Below, piece after piece: positions 48,046 through 59,484 of a DNA stretch of 64,000 bases. Every line of letters starts with the position of its first letter. Position 1 is the stretch's first letter. Made by a program: the position numbers and the translations under genes. The notes under the pieces were generated by a model. The model saw only the letters and a program-made list of their open reading frames with translations, was not told the origin of the DNA and searched no databases. Location: positions 13,268,001 to 13,332,000 of the forward strand of contig NC_135119.1 of assembly GCF_050908995.1 (NCBI RefSeq). The letters are read 5' to 3'. Source of the DNA: Andrena cerasifolii. Lineage: Eukaryota > Arthropoda > Insecta > Hymenoptera > Andrenidae.

Positions 48046-49805
48046 TTGAAGCAAAATACTTCGTGATAAATCAGAAAGTTTTGACAATTTTGTATAGCAC
48101 GTATGGATTGTATGGAAAGTGTTTCCTATAAATTTTAGAGTAATAAGTTTGCTTCAAGTGCTTATGTACACCAATTATATTAATCCTATACATACATGGG
48201 CATTAAGATTGTGCCGTTTAGTATAGTTTTACACGATTTTTGAATTTCTACAGCATGCTTTTCATGATAATACTAAAATTTATTTTTGATGAAATGTTCT
48301 ACTAAATCGCATTGTTATACTATTTTTTTTATTAAAAAAGTGTTCACAAAGTTTACACTAAGAATCTCATATTTATACAAACTGTTGTAAAATCTACATG
48401 AAAATAAAAATATTACAAACGTTACCTTATATGTTTAATTGTTTAAAAATATCAAATAGTTACACACATTCTAAATACAACGCACAATTGACTTACATTA
48501 TTGCAAAGTTCGTTTCAAATTATTTTTATTATCGATATTGATTTCGATTGAATTATTAAATGAAGTAAATTTAATAACACTCTCGTTAAATTAAAATTCT
48601 TTGTCCTTGAAATTCTTACTAATATTATTAGATTGAACTTGTTTTTTCTCTTTGTTTATAATATTTTACATCTTTACATACTAACATGCCATAACAGGTT
48701 TACAAACGTACAATTATATGATTTATATGTGCCAGTGAAAATAACGGAAAAGAATGAAAAACAAAATAAGTTATAAATTCGATTTGTCAGATATTTGACT
48801 TAACTCTGCGGCACCCGTTGGGCGAGAGTTAATTTAAGAAAAGTTGACTATAGCAATACAGTCTCATAAATGAAGTAGAAAAATATATTTCACTGTAAAC
48901 GTTCATGAAATCAGATAACCTTTTAAAAAAATATTCAACTTACATCTGAATTAATTATTAAATATCATTTCTTTTTTTTATTCCTCAAACTTCTGCGTAC
49001 CATTCCTAAAAAAAAAACAACTAAGAATCAATACATAGTTACAAATGTATATAAAGTACGAATTATAAACGTGGGGATCAATATATAGGTGGCAAAAAAA
49101 TCTCTCCGTACAGGAGTATAGCGTCGGAGTCAACCTTGTCGTAGCTAAAATGTTTGAAATTGAGACAGGTACGAGACCAGTCGGTTTCAAAACATTGTTT
49201 TCAAACCTCATTACAGTAATCTGGGGTGCGAGTGGTAAACCGATCATAAAAGCGGAGAAATTCCGAATAGCTTTTTGGGAAGTTAATTTAAAATTATATA
49301 TATAATAATTTAATAATTAAAAAATATAAAATATAATAATATAAATAAAAAAATAAAAATAAAAATATAATAATTTGTCTAGCAGTCACTGGCAGCTCTT
49401 CGAACGCCGGGCGGTGCATGGTTGTAGTGGAATGCGTCCGTTAAGCGTCGTTGCCATTTTATATGTTCGTCCGACCACACTTTGCAAGATTAAATGACCC
49501 TGTACATACCTGTGTCAGATTTTTTTCCTTTCGTAGGTTTTCTGTTTCTTGGAAATATTTTACCAATTGGTGGGTAAAACATGGCTGGCATTCTCTCAAA
49601 GCATTTATGCAATGGTGTTGGTATTATTTTATCCAGTGCAATCCAAGGAGGATTAAGTAAACTATGGAATTGTTCGTTATAAAGTGTTTGAATGTCAAAA
49701 ATATTCTTTCTGCGAACAAGAATGAAACAATCAAAGTTAAAATAAATACCTCCTGTATGTTGAAAGAGTTAAGTTAAGCATATTTTACATTCTTCTGTAA
49801 TCTAT
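48046..49805. other. No gene seen between annexin B9 and ICE2
   Basis: The 3' ends of the two convergent genes should lie here. Positions 49290-49370 are a low-complexity AAATATAA stretch. No exon was found. Confidence 0.5.
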
Positions 49806-52800
49806 TTACCCTGGACTTTCCACTTCTTTATAAACAGCTGCAAATGCTCCATTCCTTACTGTGTGCCTCATAATATAACGCCCCGGGGATAGGCTTGAAA
49901 GACACTGAATAACATTATGCAAAATTGTCAAAGAATCTTCGACTTTTACATTATAAAGCCTCTTGATTTCATTGTTTATCGACATCGCTGTACGATGTTC
50001 TATCTGCAGTACTTCCGACGTGCTTGCAGATATTCGAACTACAATGTAAAATTGTTATATGATACTTTTTGCTCCATACATTTATAATTTTGCAGGGCAT
50101 ACATTTTTTACCTCGTGCAAGAAACGTGACAGGTCTAAATATGAGAGATATCCATTGTTTCAATGCTTCTTCTAACGTTACAGATTCAGCACCAAGATCA
50201 GCTTGATATTCTATTTTTGGTGCTAATATTAACAATCTCTGTAGATCTGTTTGCAAAGTCTGTAATAAAAATAAAACGTGTTATTCTAATATTATTCTTT
50301 ACATCATATTGTATCACGTTTTCTTACGTACTATTTAACATTCGCAATTAATCACAAATATATACACACCTCAAACCCATCTGTTTTTGTTCGAACTAAT
50401 ATTTTATATTCTTTGATGACATTTTTCATCAATTCATTTTGCTCTGAAGCCTGTGAGCCTATGGTAAACAGTTTATACGATACATTATCTGCAGTATTTG
50501 CTTTACAGCGTTTCTTTTCTACACCTAATAATGACAAAAATTAATTACTTCATATAATCTTGTTTTTAATATCTTCCATTTTATTGGTAATTAGTGAAGC
50601 TTATTTGGTGGCTAATACGACCTATTAATTTAATTGTATTTTAACTATGACAATTTGTATTACAAACCGAAAGTATCTTTACCTTTGGCATTTGCTGTGA
50701 GATTAGAACTATTGCTATCTGAAATAGTATGCGAAGGTTCTTTACAGTTTAATGTTACATCTTGAGGAGTGTCTGTGTAATTTTTTATATCCTGTTGGTT
50801 TGAAGTATTCGCAGTACTCTGATGTTCTTCAAGTATATTTAAATATGACTCATTGCCAACGTGTGTAGAAGTATTTTCAGGTTTTTCTTCCAGTTTTAAG
50901 AGGTCTTCAGAATTAATGTCACCAAACATATTGTCATCGTTATATGTTTTAGTACTGTCATTACATATTTAAATGTATCAATTAAAATGTTACTAAACGA
51001 TGAAGTAAAGTTTATACACATATAAAGAATTATTGTTCACTTTACCTTTCCGAAGTAAGATGCTTTGTACGGACAAAACAATACTTAAGAATGTACTTAT
51101 ATACCCAACTATTTTTTTCTGGTATAGTGCTGGTAACTGGTGGTGCAGGTTTATCTATATAGATAACATTTTTATCATTATGCCTTTTTATGACTAGGGG
51201 TAAAATCCAGGAATTTGAATAACTTGGTCCAATGTTATTTACTAAACAATTAAGACCACCGGATGAAATTATTAAATCCACATTATTACTTTCAGCCAAT
51301 TTTTGACAATTTGGATCTTCACTTACTGGTAACTTGAAAGAAACTGACGATTCATTGCCAAGATAGTTTTTAGGAAGAAACCTTTTTTGTAATTTTTTAG
51401 AATTTATACGTAGAATAAATGGTTTTGTTAAAGTTGGTAGAACTATTTTTGGCAATTCACCCTATAATAAAAGTCTTTCATTAACAGTAACATGCACAAA
51501 CACATTAACATATTAAATACATTAATAGATATATACATTAGGCTGTCCTGAAAAAAATGAAAATAATTGTAGCGTTAGGCCTTAGTGCGGGAAAGTTGTG
51601 TCTTGAGATCAATAACAACTGTGCGAAATTTCAGCCCTGTGAGTTAATATCTTCTGTTCTGGCAAGAGCCTTGAAATTTCGAAATTTGAGTAAAAAGTAT
51701 AAAAATGACCTTGCAGCCCTTCGCCCACCCTATGGCAACAGAGTGAGTCAGAACTCACCACGTGAAGGTGGCTCCATGTGGAATTCCTCCCTAGCCCACC
51801 GCAACCACCTTAACTTGTGGACTAGAAGTTGAAATTTTATAAAAATGTCCTAATCACGAAAGGAGACTCGAACTCGGGTTTATAGACTTGATGAAGTGGA
51901 ACAACATAATTGGAGCCGACGCAAGGGATGGCTTCATTCAGGCCTTGAGTCGCTCAGTCATATGCCCGCCTTGGAGTACAAATCTCATGTTTCCACTACA
52001 ATCATTTTCATTTTTTTCGGGACGGCCTAATATACATGCATGTATTAAACATTGTTTATTAGTTTTATATGATTATATATTCACTCACCATCTGTAAAGG
52101 AACAGAAAGAAATTTTACTTCGATATTCTTATCTGCTACAAATGGTACATTTGTAACTTCAGCATAATATCTAGGTAATTTACGAATATATTGTATTTTT
52201 GATTTCCAACGTAAATTTATATAATCTTCGCACATAACTGTCAATGATCTCTCGTGCCATTTACTTTTTGCAAATTCTAAAAATTCATCTTGCTCTTGAG
52301 ATATGATTTTTTGTAAATCCTATAAAAGATCAATTGGAAAAACTGTATATGTACTAAAGCAATTGTTAAAGTCTACAACAGTGTTGTTTTTAAACGCAGA
52401 CATTGAAAAACATAGTATCGAATATATGATTAAGAATTTTTTTTTAATAGCAGTATATGTATTTTATTTACCATATATTTTTGTAATTCTTCTCTTTCTG
52501 TTTGAGTTATTTTTGGTTTATCAGATTCTGAAAATCTTAATAAGACTCTTAAACACATTGCTTGCTGTTCTTTGTTTAATTTCGACATTTTAGGAAACTT
52601 AAATAGTGGTTTGACGATACCAGGCACATAGCCCTTGTGCTTTTTTGCTTTTTTCGGTTCATTTCCTTTTTTCACTTCAGTGGTTTCAATATCATCACCA
52701 TTATCTTCTTTATCCGTCTCGGATTCTATATCCCCCATTAAATGAGGTTTAATGTCTCTATAATCATCTTCAATATTTTTGAATGGGTCAACAAAAGTCC

Positions 52801-53826
52801 CAGTCATAATTTTATGCATAACACTCTCCTTTCCCAATCTTTCACGGTTAATAAAGGTATTGTTTAACATATCTTCCAAAGGAGGATTCCTAATGAATTA
52901 AACATAATCGGTAAACTCACGTGATAAACTATGCACGATTTTGATGATATTATTGTTGGCTGAACAGTAACCATTACTGTTTAAAATTATCATTGAAGTA
53001 TTACTAACGGTCATAGAGACATTCGATAACAAATTATATCAATAGGTTTAAATGAACAACAATGTGTGATGAAACTAAAAAATTCATTAAAAGCTTATAA
53101 ACAAAATATACATTAAATTTTATAAAACTTCTTAATTGCAAAGGTTTGATTTGAGTTAAAAAATTATTTTCTTGTATTTCCATTTAAATAAATGATGGAT
53201 ACAACGTGTGATATATTAACCCTCATCCATTCTTCATTTCACAAACTGTTCTGTCCCTTGGTGTCAAATTGACACAGTGGTAAAAGATCGATGAAATGAC
53301 AAGGTAAACAGTTATTTTCAGATATTTTTTTTATGCAAATTGATAAGTTAACATTTACATCATAGATTTTTCACAACTTCCGCATAAAATAAAACGATGC
53401 GCAGGATATACTGCTTGTTTACGAGAATCACAAATAACAGAACGGTATAACTTATTACGGGAAAACTGTGTCAAATTGACACGAGGGACGGATGAGGGAT
53501 AAGTATAAATGTGCAGTAGAGTATCGTAAACATTACGTCTAAGTTCTGCTATCAAGCACATCAAAATAAATTCATAATGTACATGGACTAATTGTAATCC
53601 TAATTTACAGAGATATAAAAATTAACTCCCATGTTTAAAAATGTTATGCGATTTTAAAGAGTGTACGATTTTGGGTGTGAGGCCTCTGTACATTACTATA
53701 AACAAACGTCAGTCATCACAACGTACAATTTTGTATTCGTACGTATATACGTATGTTCTTGTAAATATTACGTTAAGATATAATACAACTTTATATTTAC
53801 CAATCAATATTTAAGAATCTATCCAT
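49806..53826 (-). CDS. ICE2: Little elongation complex subunit 2, ICE2/NARG2 (8 exons)
   Basis: Exons (minus): 53801-53826, 52472-52889, 52089-52319, 51046-51461, 50683-50954, 50370-50524, 50112-50259, 49806-50038; 632 residues, shorter than the vertebrate protein of about 980. The start MDRFLNIDW joins NPPLEDMLNN in phase. The conserved N-terminal part has FPKMSKLNKEQQAMCLRVL and DEFLEFAKSKWHERSL, then SNSWILPLVIKRHNDKNVIY. The C-terminal NARG2 domain has YKILVRTKTDGFE, LAPKIEYQADLGAESVTLEE and SLSPGRYIMRHTVRNGAF. ICE2 works with ELL and ICE1 in snRNA gene transcription by Pol II. The middle, Ser/Asn-rich region (exon 5) is poorly conserved. Introns 1 and 3 hold transposons. Confidence 0.9.
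51539..52029. mobile_element. 491-bp hAT-type element in ICE2 intron 3, with tRNA-like segment
   Basis: ATATACAT flanks both sides exactly (51531-51538 and 52030-52037). The ends TAGGCTGTCCTGAAAAAAAT and, on minus, TAGGCCGTCCCGAAAAAAAT match over about 34 bp with three differences. On minus it holds an A-box-like GACTGAGCGACTCAAGGC (51942-51959) and a B-box-like GAGTTCGAGTC (51865-51875), as in Ser/Leu tRNA genes. So it may be a SINE-like unit or a MITE carrying one. Confidence 0.82.
53220..53499. mobile_element. TTAA-type MITE in ICE2 intron 1
   Basis: TTAA at 53216-53219 is followed by CCCTCATCC. The right end reads GGATGAGGG then ATAA. Inside each end lies GTGTCAAATTGACACAGT, itself a near palindrome. 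About 280 bp, piggyBac-like by target site and CCC terminus, with one target copy mutated. Confidence 0.75.
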
Positions 53827-54078
53827 GGTATATAAAATAAAACGAATCCTTGATGAACTATAACAGATTCAACGTATCTTTCAAAATTAAATTTCTTTTT
53901 CACAACATGGTTGACACATCACACAACATCAACGCATCAGCCTTTCATCCACTTCGGCCAACTTCGGTCAACTTCGGTACTTATTCCGATTCCCGTTAGT
54001 GTTGGCTAAAACCGTGATTTGTGAATCACGAGTGATCCGATCACGTTCATTCTCAATCACGGTGATTTTTCACAGTAA

Positions 54079-54205
54079 TCCGTGATTTTCGTGATCGCTT
54101 CTGATTGGTGCAGGCAGAAAAGTGATCCGTGATGTTCGTGATCGCTTCTGATTGGTGCAGGCAGAACAGTGATTTACGATTTTCGTGATCTGATTGGTGG
54201 AAAGC
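54079..54205. repeat. Three tandem copies of a 47-bp unit
   Basis: Copies begin at 54079, 54126 and 54173, each with CGTGATNTTCGTGATCGCTT or a variant, and the first two with CTGATTGGTGCAGGCAGAA. The third is shortened. Confidence 0.85.
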
Positions 54206-54785
54206 ATAACTGCTCTTGGCACGCGCCAAATAACCCCAATTTCTAATTTCTCTCAAAACATTCTCAAGTCCTCACTGTGCTCATAGAATCTCAATTGTAT
54301 ATTTTGAACCAATGTAATCGTTCTTGATCTATTTAAATTAACGAATATTTCTTCGCTTTAGGTAAAAAGTATAATGTATATGTGAATACTTTAGCCAATC
54401 AAATCAGTGCGTGCACACATTGACTATTTATGAATGTATATACTAGATATATATTCGCTGAATTAGCACGCTTTGACTGTAACACAAGCTATATTGAAGT
54501 ATTTTATAAAAAATTATTCAATCAAGATAAAGAATTACGATGACAGTAAACAATTCACTCATGTTAAAAAAATCATGACCACGGTCGTGATTTAACTTCA
54601 TTCACGACCGTGATCATGATTCGGCGATCACTGTGATAAATCACTGTTAGTGATTTTGCACTCCATCCCTACGAGTGACGCCTCTTATTATATCTCCTCT
54701 TTGTATTTGGCTTGAACGTAATATTTCAAGTTGGCGACCCTGATGTAGAGAGCCGTAAACATTCGGCCACAGCCGGCTCAGTTTA

Positions 54786-54793
54786 GGCGGGAA
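54786..54793 (+). promoter_or_regulatory. E2F-type site upstream of MCM7
   Basis: GGCGGGAA, a standard E2F/DP core, lies 131-138 bp upstream of the MCM7 ATG. MCM genes are known E2F targets in animals, so S-phase control of MCM7 through this site is a reasonable inference. Confidence 0.6.
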
Positions 54794-54923
54794 GAGCACA
54801 GGATAACTTAATGAACAGTAATCGTGTTTAACGTTATATTGTAGTTCTAGCAGATTGATTTATTCAGAAAAACGAACTGTGTAAATTAAATTTGAAGTTG
54901 GTTGTAGAAGTAAATTTACAAAA

Positions 54924-57900
54924 ATGCCACCAAAAATAGCGCAGGATTATACGAAAGCTAGAGGTGAGAGCTTATATCAATTACTCTCTAACCATTGAAT
55001 CTGTATCAAGATTTTTATAATTTAAACATATTTATTTTTGCATGTTATACTAGAGCAATTAAAGACGTTCTTAACCGAGTTTGTAGTAATAAATGACACG
55101 ACTGGTGAAAAATCATTCAAATATAGAAAGCAACTCACTAATGTAGCGCATCGTGAACAAGTAGAATTTATCATAGAGCTAGATGATATTCATGAATTTG
55201 ATGATGAATTAGCGATATCTATTGCAAGCAATACTCGAAGATATATCAATCTACTTTTAGAAGTAAGTACACACCTGATAGGGTGGAGCGATACTATATA
55301 AGCGAAAATGTAAATTTGAATTTTCAGTTGGTATGATTATATGATCATTTTTAGGAGAAATAGGAACCTGCAGACATGAATATTTTCCAAATTTTTTTTA
55401 CAGTGGTGTTTGGTTAATCAAAAACAACTATCCCGCACCTAGGTCAACTGAAAATTCAAATTTAAATTTTCCACTCCGCCCTAACGTCTAATCAGTTATA
55501 TGATTTTATATGTTTCTATAAAACAGTTTGAGATTAAGTTTCGTTTATCATAATGAATAAAAAATATATATTTACATATATGTAGCTTATTCAAGAGATG
55601 TTGCCCGATTTCAAAGAAAGACCTGTACCACCAAAAGATGCTCTAGACGTATATATTGAACATAGATTGTTGATGGAAAGTCGTAATAGACATCTTGGCG
55701 ACCAACGTGACCCGAGGAATAAATATGCTCCGGAACTTATGAGACGCTTGTACGTTGAATATGTGTTTCTATTTTATCTTTATATAAACTTTCCTTCCAT
55801 TCATATATTTTTATATATTTTTAGCGAGGTATACTTTAAAGATTTCGATGCTGCGAAAACATACTCAGTGAGAGATATAAAAGCGGACAAAATTGGAAAA
55901 TTAGTTACAGTGCGAGGTATAGTAACTAAATGTAGCGACGTAATGCCATTGCTTGTCGTTGCCACGTATACGTGTGATCAATGTGGTGCTGAAACGTTTC
56001 AGCCGGTAAGGAAGTAGTAACACGGTAAAGTTTAATTCTAAATGAAAGTTTACTGACATTAAGACTTTTAGGTACAATCCCTGAAATATATGCCGCTACG
56101 ACAATGTCCCAGCGATGATTGCCGTATAAATAAATCAGGCGGTGTACTAGATATGCAAACGAGAGGATCGAAATTTGTGAAGTTTCAAGAATTAAAAATA
56201 CAAGAACATGTAATGTTTATGTATAAATGTTTACAAAGGGAGGACATCATGAGGAAGACACCGATTGTGATGAGCCTTGGCACGATGAATCTATGTCGAA
56301 AATAAGTAAACAGGTGTCCGAGCGTTTCTGCCAATGGGCCCTAATAATAGAGATATTTACATAGAAATTATTAAAAATTTCATAGTGGCCGTGGGGTTTT
56401 AGTGGGTAAAAACCCCACGCTACCCTGGCATCCGCGGGAGATTCCCTTGTGGAGGTGTTGGGATGCCTTTTGAAGATGTCTCCACATTAAAAAAAAACTT
56501 TATAATTTTTTTTTTTAACTTGGGGAAATTTTCAAAAGGCTCCCCGACTCCTTCAGAGGGGAATCCCCCGGGGCGCCAGGGTAGTGTGGGATTTTTACCC
56601 ACTAAAACCCCACGACCACTATGAAATTTTTAATAATTTTCATGTAAATATCTCTATTATTAAAGCCCATTGGCAGAAGCGCTCGGACACCTTAAAATAT
56701 TTACTTATTTTCGACATAGATCCATCGTGCCAAGGCTCATCAAAATCGGTGTGTACCTCATGGTGTCCTCCCCTTGTTAGTATTGGTAACTGACGTGTTA
56801 TAATAATTACTATCATTGTTTCAGAGCGACCAAGTTCCCGTAGGTCATATCCCTAGAAGTCTAACAGTTTATTGTAGAGGCGAAACAACGAGAAAGGCTT
56901 TACCTGGTGATCATGTTCTTATTACGGGTATCTTTTTACCTATAATAAAATCCGGATTCACTGCTCGAGTTGGTGCAGCTCTTCTGAATGAAACATACTT
57001 AGATGCGCAGGTACCAGTTGGCAGTTTCGACGACGTTGTCTATAATTGGCGATATGTATTATTTAACTGAGCATAAATATTTTGTACGATCTAGAGAATC
57101 ACTTGTTTTATGAATATGCAAAGCGCAGATGACGCTAGCGCTGAGTTGACAGACGCAGAATTGTCTATATTAAGGGAGGATGATTTTTATGGTAATTTAG
57201 CTCGATCCATAGCTCCAGAAATCTATGGCCTTGAAGATATTAAAAAGGCCCTATTGTTACTTCTTGTTGGTGGAACAGATAAGCACAGAGAGGATATTAA
57301 AATTAGAGGTTCATTTTTTATATAATTATACATATAATACTATGTGTATATTGGTTTGATTACTTCTACATGTTGATGTGCATTACTTATTATAGGTAAC
57401 ATCAATATTTGTTTAATGGGCGATCCAGGAGTAGCTAAGTCGCAATTACTTTCATTTATAACGAGGTTGGCACCTCGATCTCAATATACGACTGGCAGAG
57501 GATCATCCGGTGTTGGTTTAACTGCCACTGTTATGAAAGATCCTCTAACAGGTCAAATGATGCTTGAGGGTGGAGCGTTAGTATTAGCTGACGAAGGGGT
57601 CTGTTCTATCGACGAATTTGACAAAATGGCTGATGCAGATCGAACAGCTATTCACGAAGTGATGGAACAACAAACCATATCGATCGCCAAGGCCGGAATT
57701 ACGACTCGCTTAAATGCGAGAGTTTCGATATTAGCCGCTGCAAATCCAGCTTACGGCAGATATAATCCAAAAAGAACGATTGAACAAAATATTCAGTTAC
57801 CTGCTGCTTTATTGTCGCGATTTGACTTATTATGGCTGATTCAAGATCGAGCAGATCGTAGTAACGATTTAAAGTTAGTATTTACATAATATATATCAAT

Positions 57901-58590
57901 ATTCCTTTGTAACACAATAATGTAACTAACATACTTATTCAGATTGGCTAAACACATCACTTATGTTCATCAACATTGCATACAACCTCCCATGGAATCA
58001 CAAGCGCTCGATATGAATTTGATTAGAAAATACATTACTTTGTGCAAAACAAAACAGCCTGTTGTCCCGGAGGATTTAACGAAATACATTGTTGGTAAGT
58101 GTTTTATTGGATTTCGTAAGTATCAATGCAATAACATGATATTTATAATATTCTTATTTAATTATTATCCTCAGACTCGTATGTGGAAATGAGAAGGGCG
58201 GCGCGTAATAGCCAGGATAAAACTTTCACGTCTGCACGTAACTTACTAGGTCTACTTCGTTTGGCAACTGCGCTAGCGCGACTAAGATTAGCAAATGTCG
58301 TTCACAAGGACGATGTCATGGAGGCGAACAGATTAATCGAGATGTCCAAGCATTCCATTAACTACTTCGAAACATTGCCAACAAACGCACAGCAAAATCC
58401 AATGAATCGAATCTTCCATCTGATCAGAGAGCTAGCCGGCGATAAGAAAACTGTCAAGGTATCGGATATTCTGGAACGATGCACCAGCAAAGGATTTAAG
58501 CCTGATCAGATCAACGATTGCATCGAGGAATACGAGGCGCTAAACGTGTGGCAAGTGAATCAAACAAGAACACAAATTACATTTATTTAA
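54924..58590 (+). CDS. MCM7: DNA replication licensing factor MCM7 (10 exons)
   Basis: Exons: 54924-54963, 55054-55262, 55586-55749, 55825-56005, 56072-56209, 56825-57010, 57095-57308, 57396-57873, 57943-58094, 58175-58590; 725 residues (human 719). It is one of six MCM2-7 helicase subunits, nuclear, unwinding DNA at origins. Visible are a zinc finger C188-x2-C191-x18-C210-x4-C215, Walker A GDPGVAKS (386-393), Walker B CSIDEFDKM (447-455), the sensor 1 region AAANPAYGRYNP and the arginine finger SRFD (518-521). The C-terminal winged helix ends NVWQVNQTRTQITFI. DVYIEHRLLMESRNR and MRRFEVYF match MCM7 rather than other MCMs. All phases agree. Intron 7 has a weak donor (GTTCAT). Intron 5 holds a foldback element. 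Poly(A) signal AATAAA is at 58694-58699. Confidence 0.98.
56234..56775. mobile_element. Foldback MITE in MCM7 intron 5
   Basis: Arms of about 250 bp are near-perfect inverted copies: CAAAGGGAGGACATCATGAG on the left; CAAGGGGAGGACACCATGAG on minus at the right. They include GTGTCCGAGCG and TGGGGTTTTAGTGGGTAAAA. TTA on each side (56231-56233, 56776-56778) fits a PIF/Harbinger 3-bp duplication. The left end starts 24 bp after the exon 5 donor. Confidence 0.85.
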
Positions 58591-58693
58591 TTGTTCTGTC
58601 TACAGTATACTTAGTGTGACGATATGTAAGATATTATTTTTTATACCTTGATACTTTCGAAAGTATTCTTACATATTTATATCTGTTTTTATA

Positions 58694-58699
58694 AATAAA
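58694..58699 (+). other. Poly(A) signal of MCM7
   Basis: AATAAA, 104 bp after the MCM7 stop codon, within AT-rich sequence. Confidence 0.6.
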
Positions 58700-58744
58700 T
58701 TTCTTACGTTACTATTCTAACTATCATCTTAGAAACTACATAGT

Positions 58745-58890
58745 TACAAGGGGAGGACCGGATCTGTCCCCCGTGGATTTCAAACAAATTTTGAAGGGTG
58801 GTAGATCTTTAGCAATGAATACTTTTGACTTGTATTTTGGGCGCAGATAGTTAAAGTTGCTTACCGCTGCGCCACAACTGTTGTGGTTAA
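58745..58890 (-). mobile_element. Possible tRNA-derived SINE
   Basis: On minus, GTGGCGCAGCGGTAAGC (58859-58875) looks like a tRNA A-box region, and GTTTGAAATCC (58775-58785) resembles a degenerate B box downstream. The spacing of about 75-90 bp is longer than in a tRNA, so this is at best a decayed SINE. Confidence 0.4.
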
Positions 58891-59234
58891 TGGATCTTGC
58901 GCACAGGTACCTAAATGCCTGAACGGCTATTTCTCAACCTTAACCTTCATTTTTTTCGAATTCGAGTTGCCATCTGCGGCTAGAATAATTGACAAAGGTC
59001 TTCATTGGTAAAGATCTATCACGCGCCAAAATTTGGTTGAAATTCGCGTAGTCTCGGTCTTTCCTTTGTTAGAAATATGCTCCAGCAGAAAAGCCACAAG
59101 TTAGTCTTTTCGAAGCACTATATAAATATGGTATAGAATGCAGAGATTATATCCATCGTTACGTACAGTTCTGAATGGAAATTATGCAAAAATTATTGAA
59201 AAAATATAAGGATTCTGCATCCATAACAACTGCA

Positions 59235-59476
59235 CAGTGGCGGATTTAAGAAAAAAGGTCCAGGTGGCAAACGTTCTGAGAAGCCCATTTCTTCGGGAAA
59301 ATGAAGAGGTTTATTACTAAAAACTGGGCAAGTGTAGTAGAACTAAAAAAAAAAACATAGTGTTTGGATACCTACACCTAATCATAATTTTTTTTGGAGA
59401 TGGGGCCCTGGGGGGCCTTCTGGGCAGGGGCCCAGGCGGCAACTGCTCATCAGCCGCCCTGTTAAATCCGCCACTG
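59235..59476. mobile_element. 242-bp hAT-type MITE
   Basis: Ends are CAGTGGCGGATTTAA and its inverse TTAAATCCGCCACTG. The flanks CAACTGCA (59227-59234) and CAACTACA (59477-59484) match at 7 of 8. The interior contains a GGGGCCCTGGGGGGCC block. Clear hAT signature; no coding content. Confidence 0.88.
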
Positions 59477-59484
59477 CAACTACA

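Larger units (their letters stand above)
53827..54923. promoter_or_regulatory. Divergent promoter region of ICE2 and MCM7
   Basis: The two genes start 1.1 kb apart on opposite strands. Most of the middle (53994-54680) is repeat-like, rich in GTGATCACG and CACGACCGTG motifs. The MCM7-proximal 250 bp carry the E2F-type site. No exon lies here besides the ends. Confidence 0.55.
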
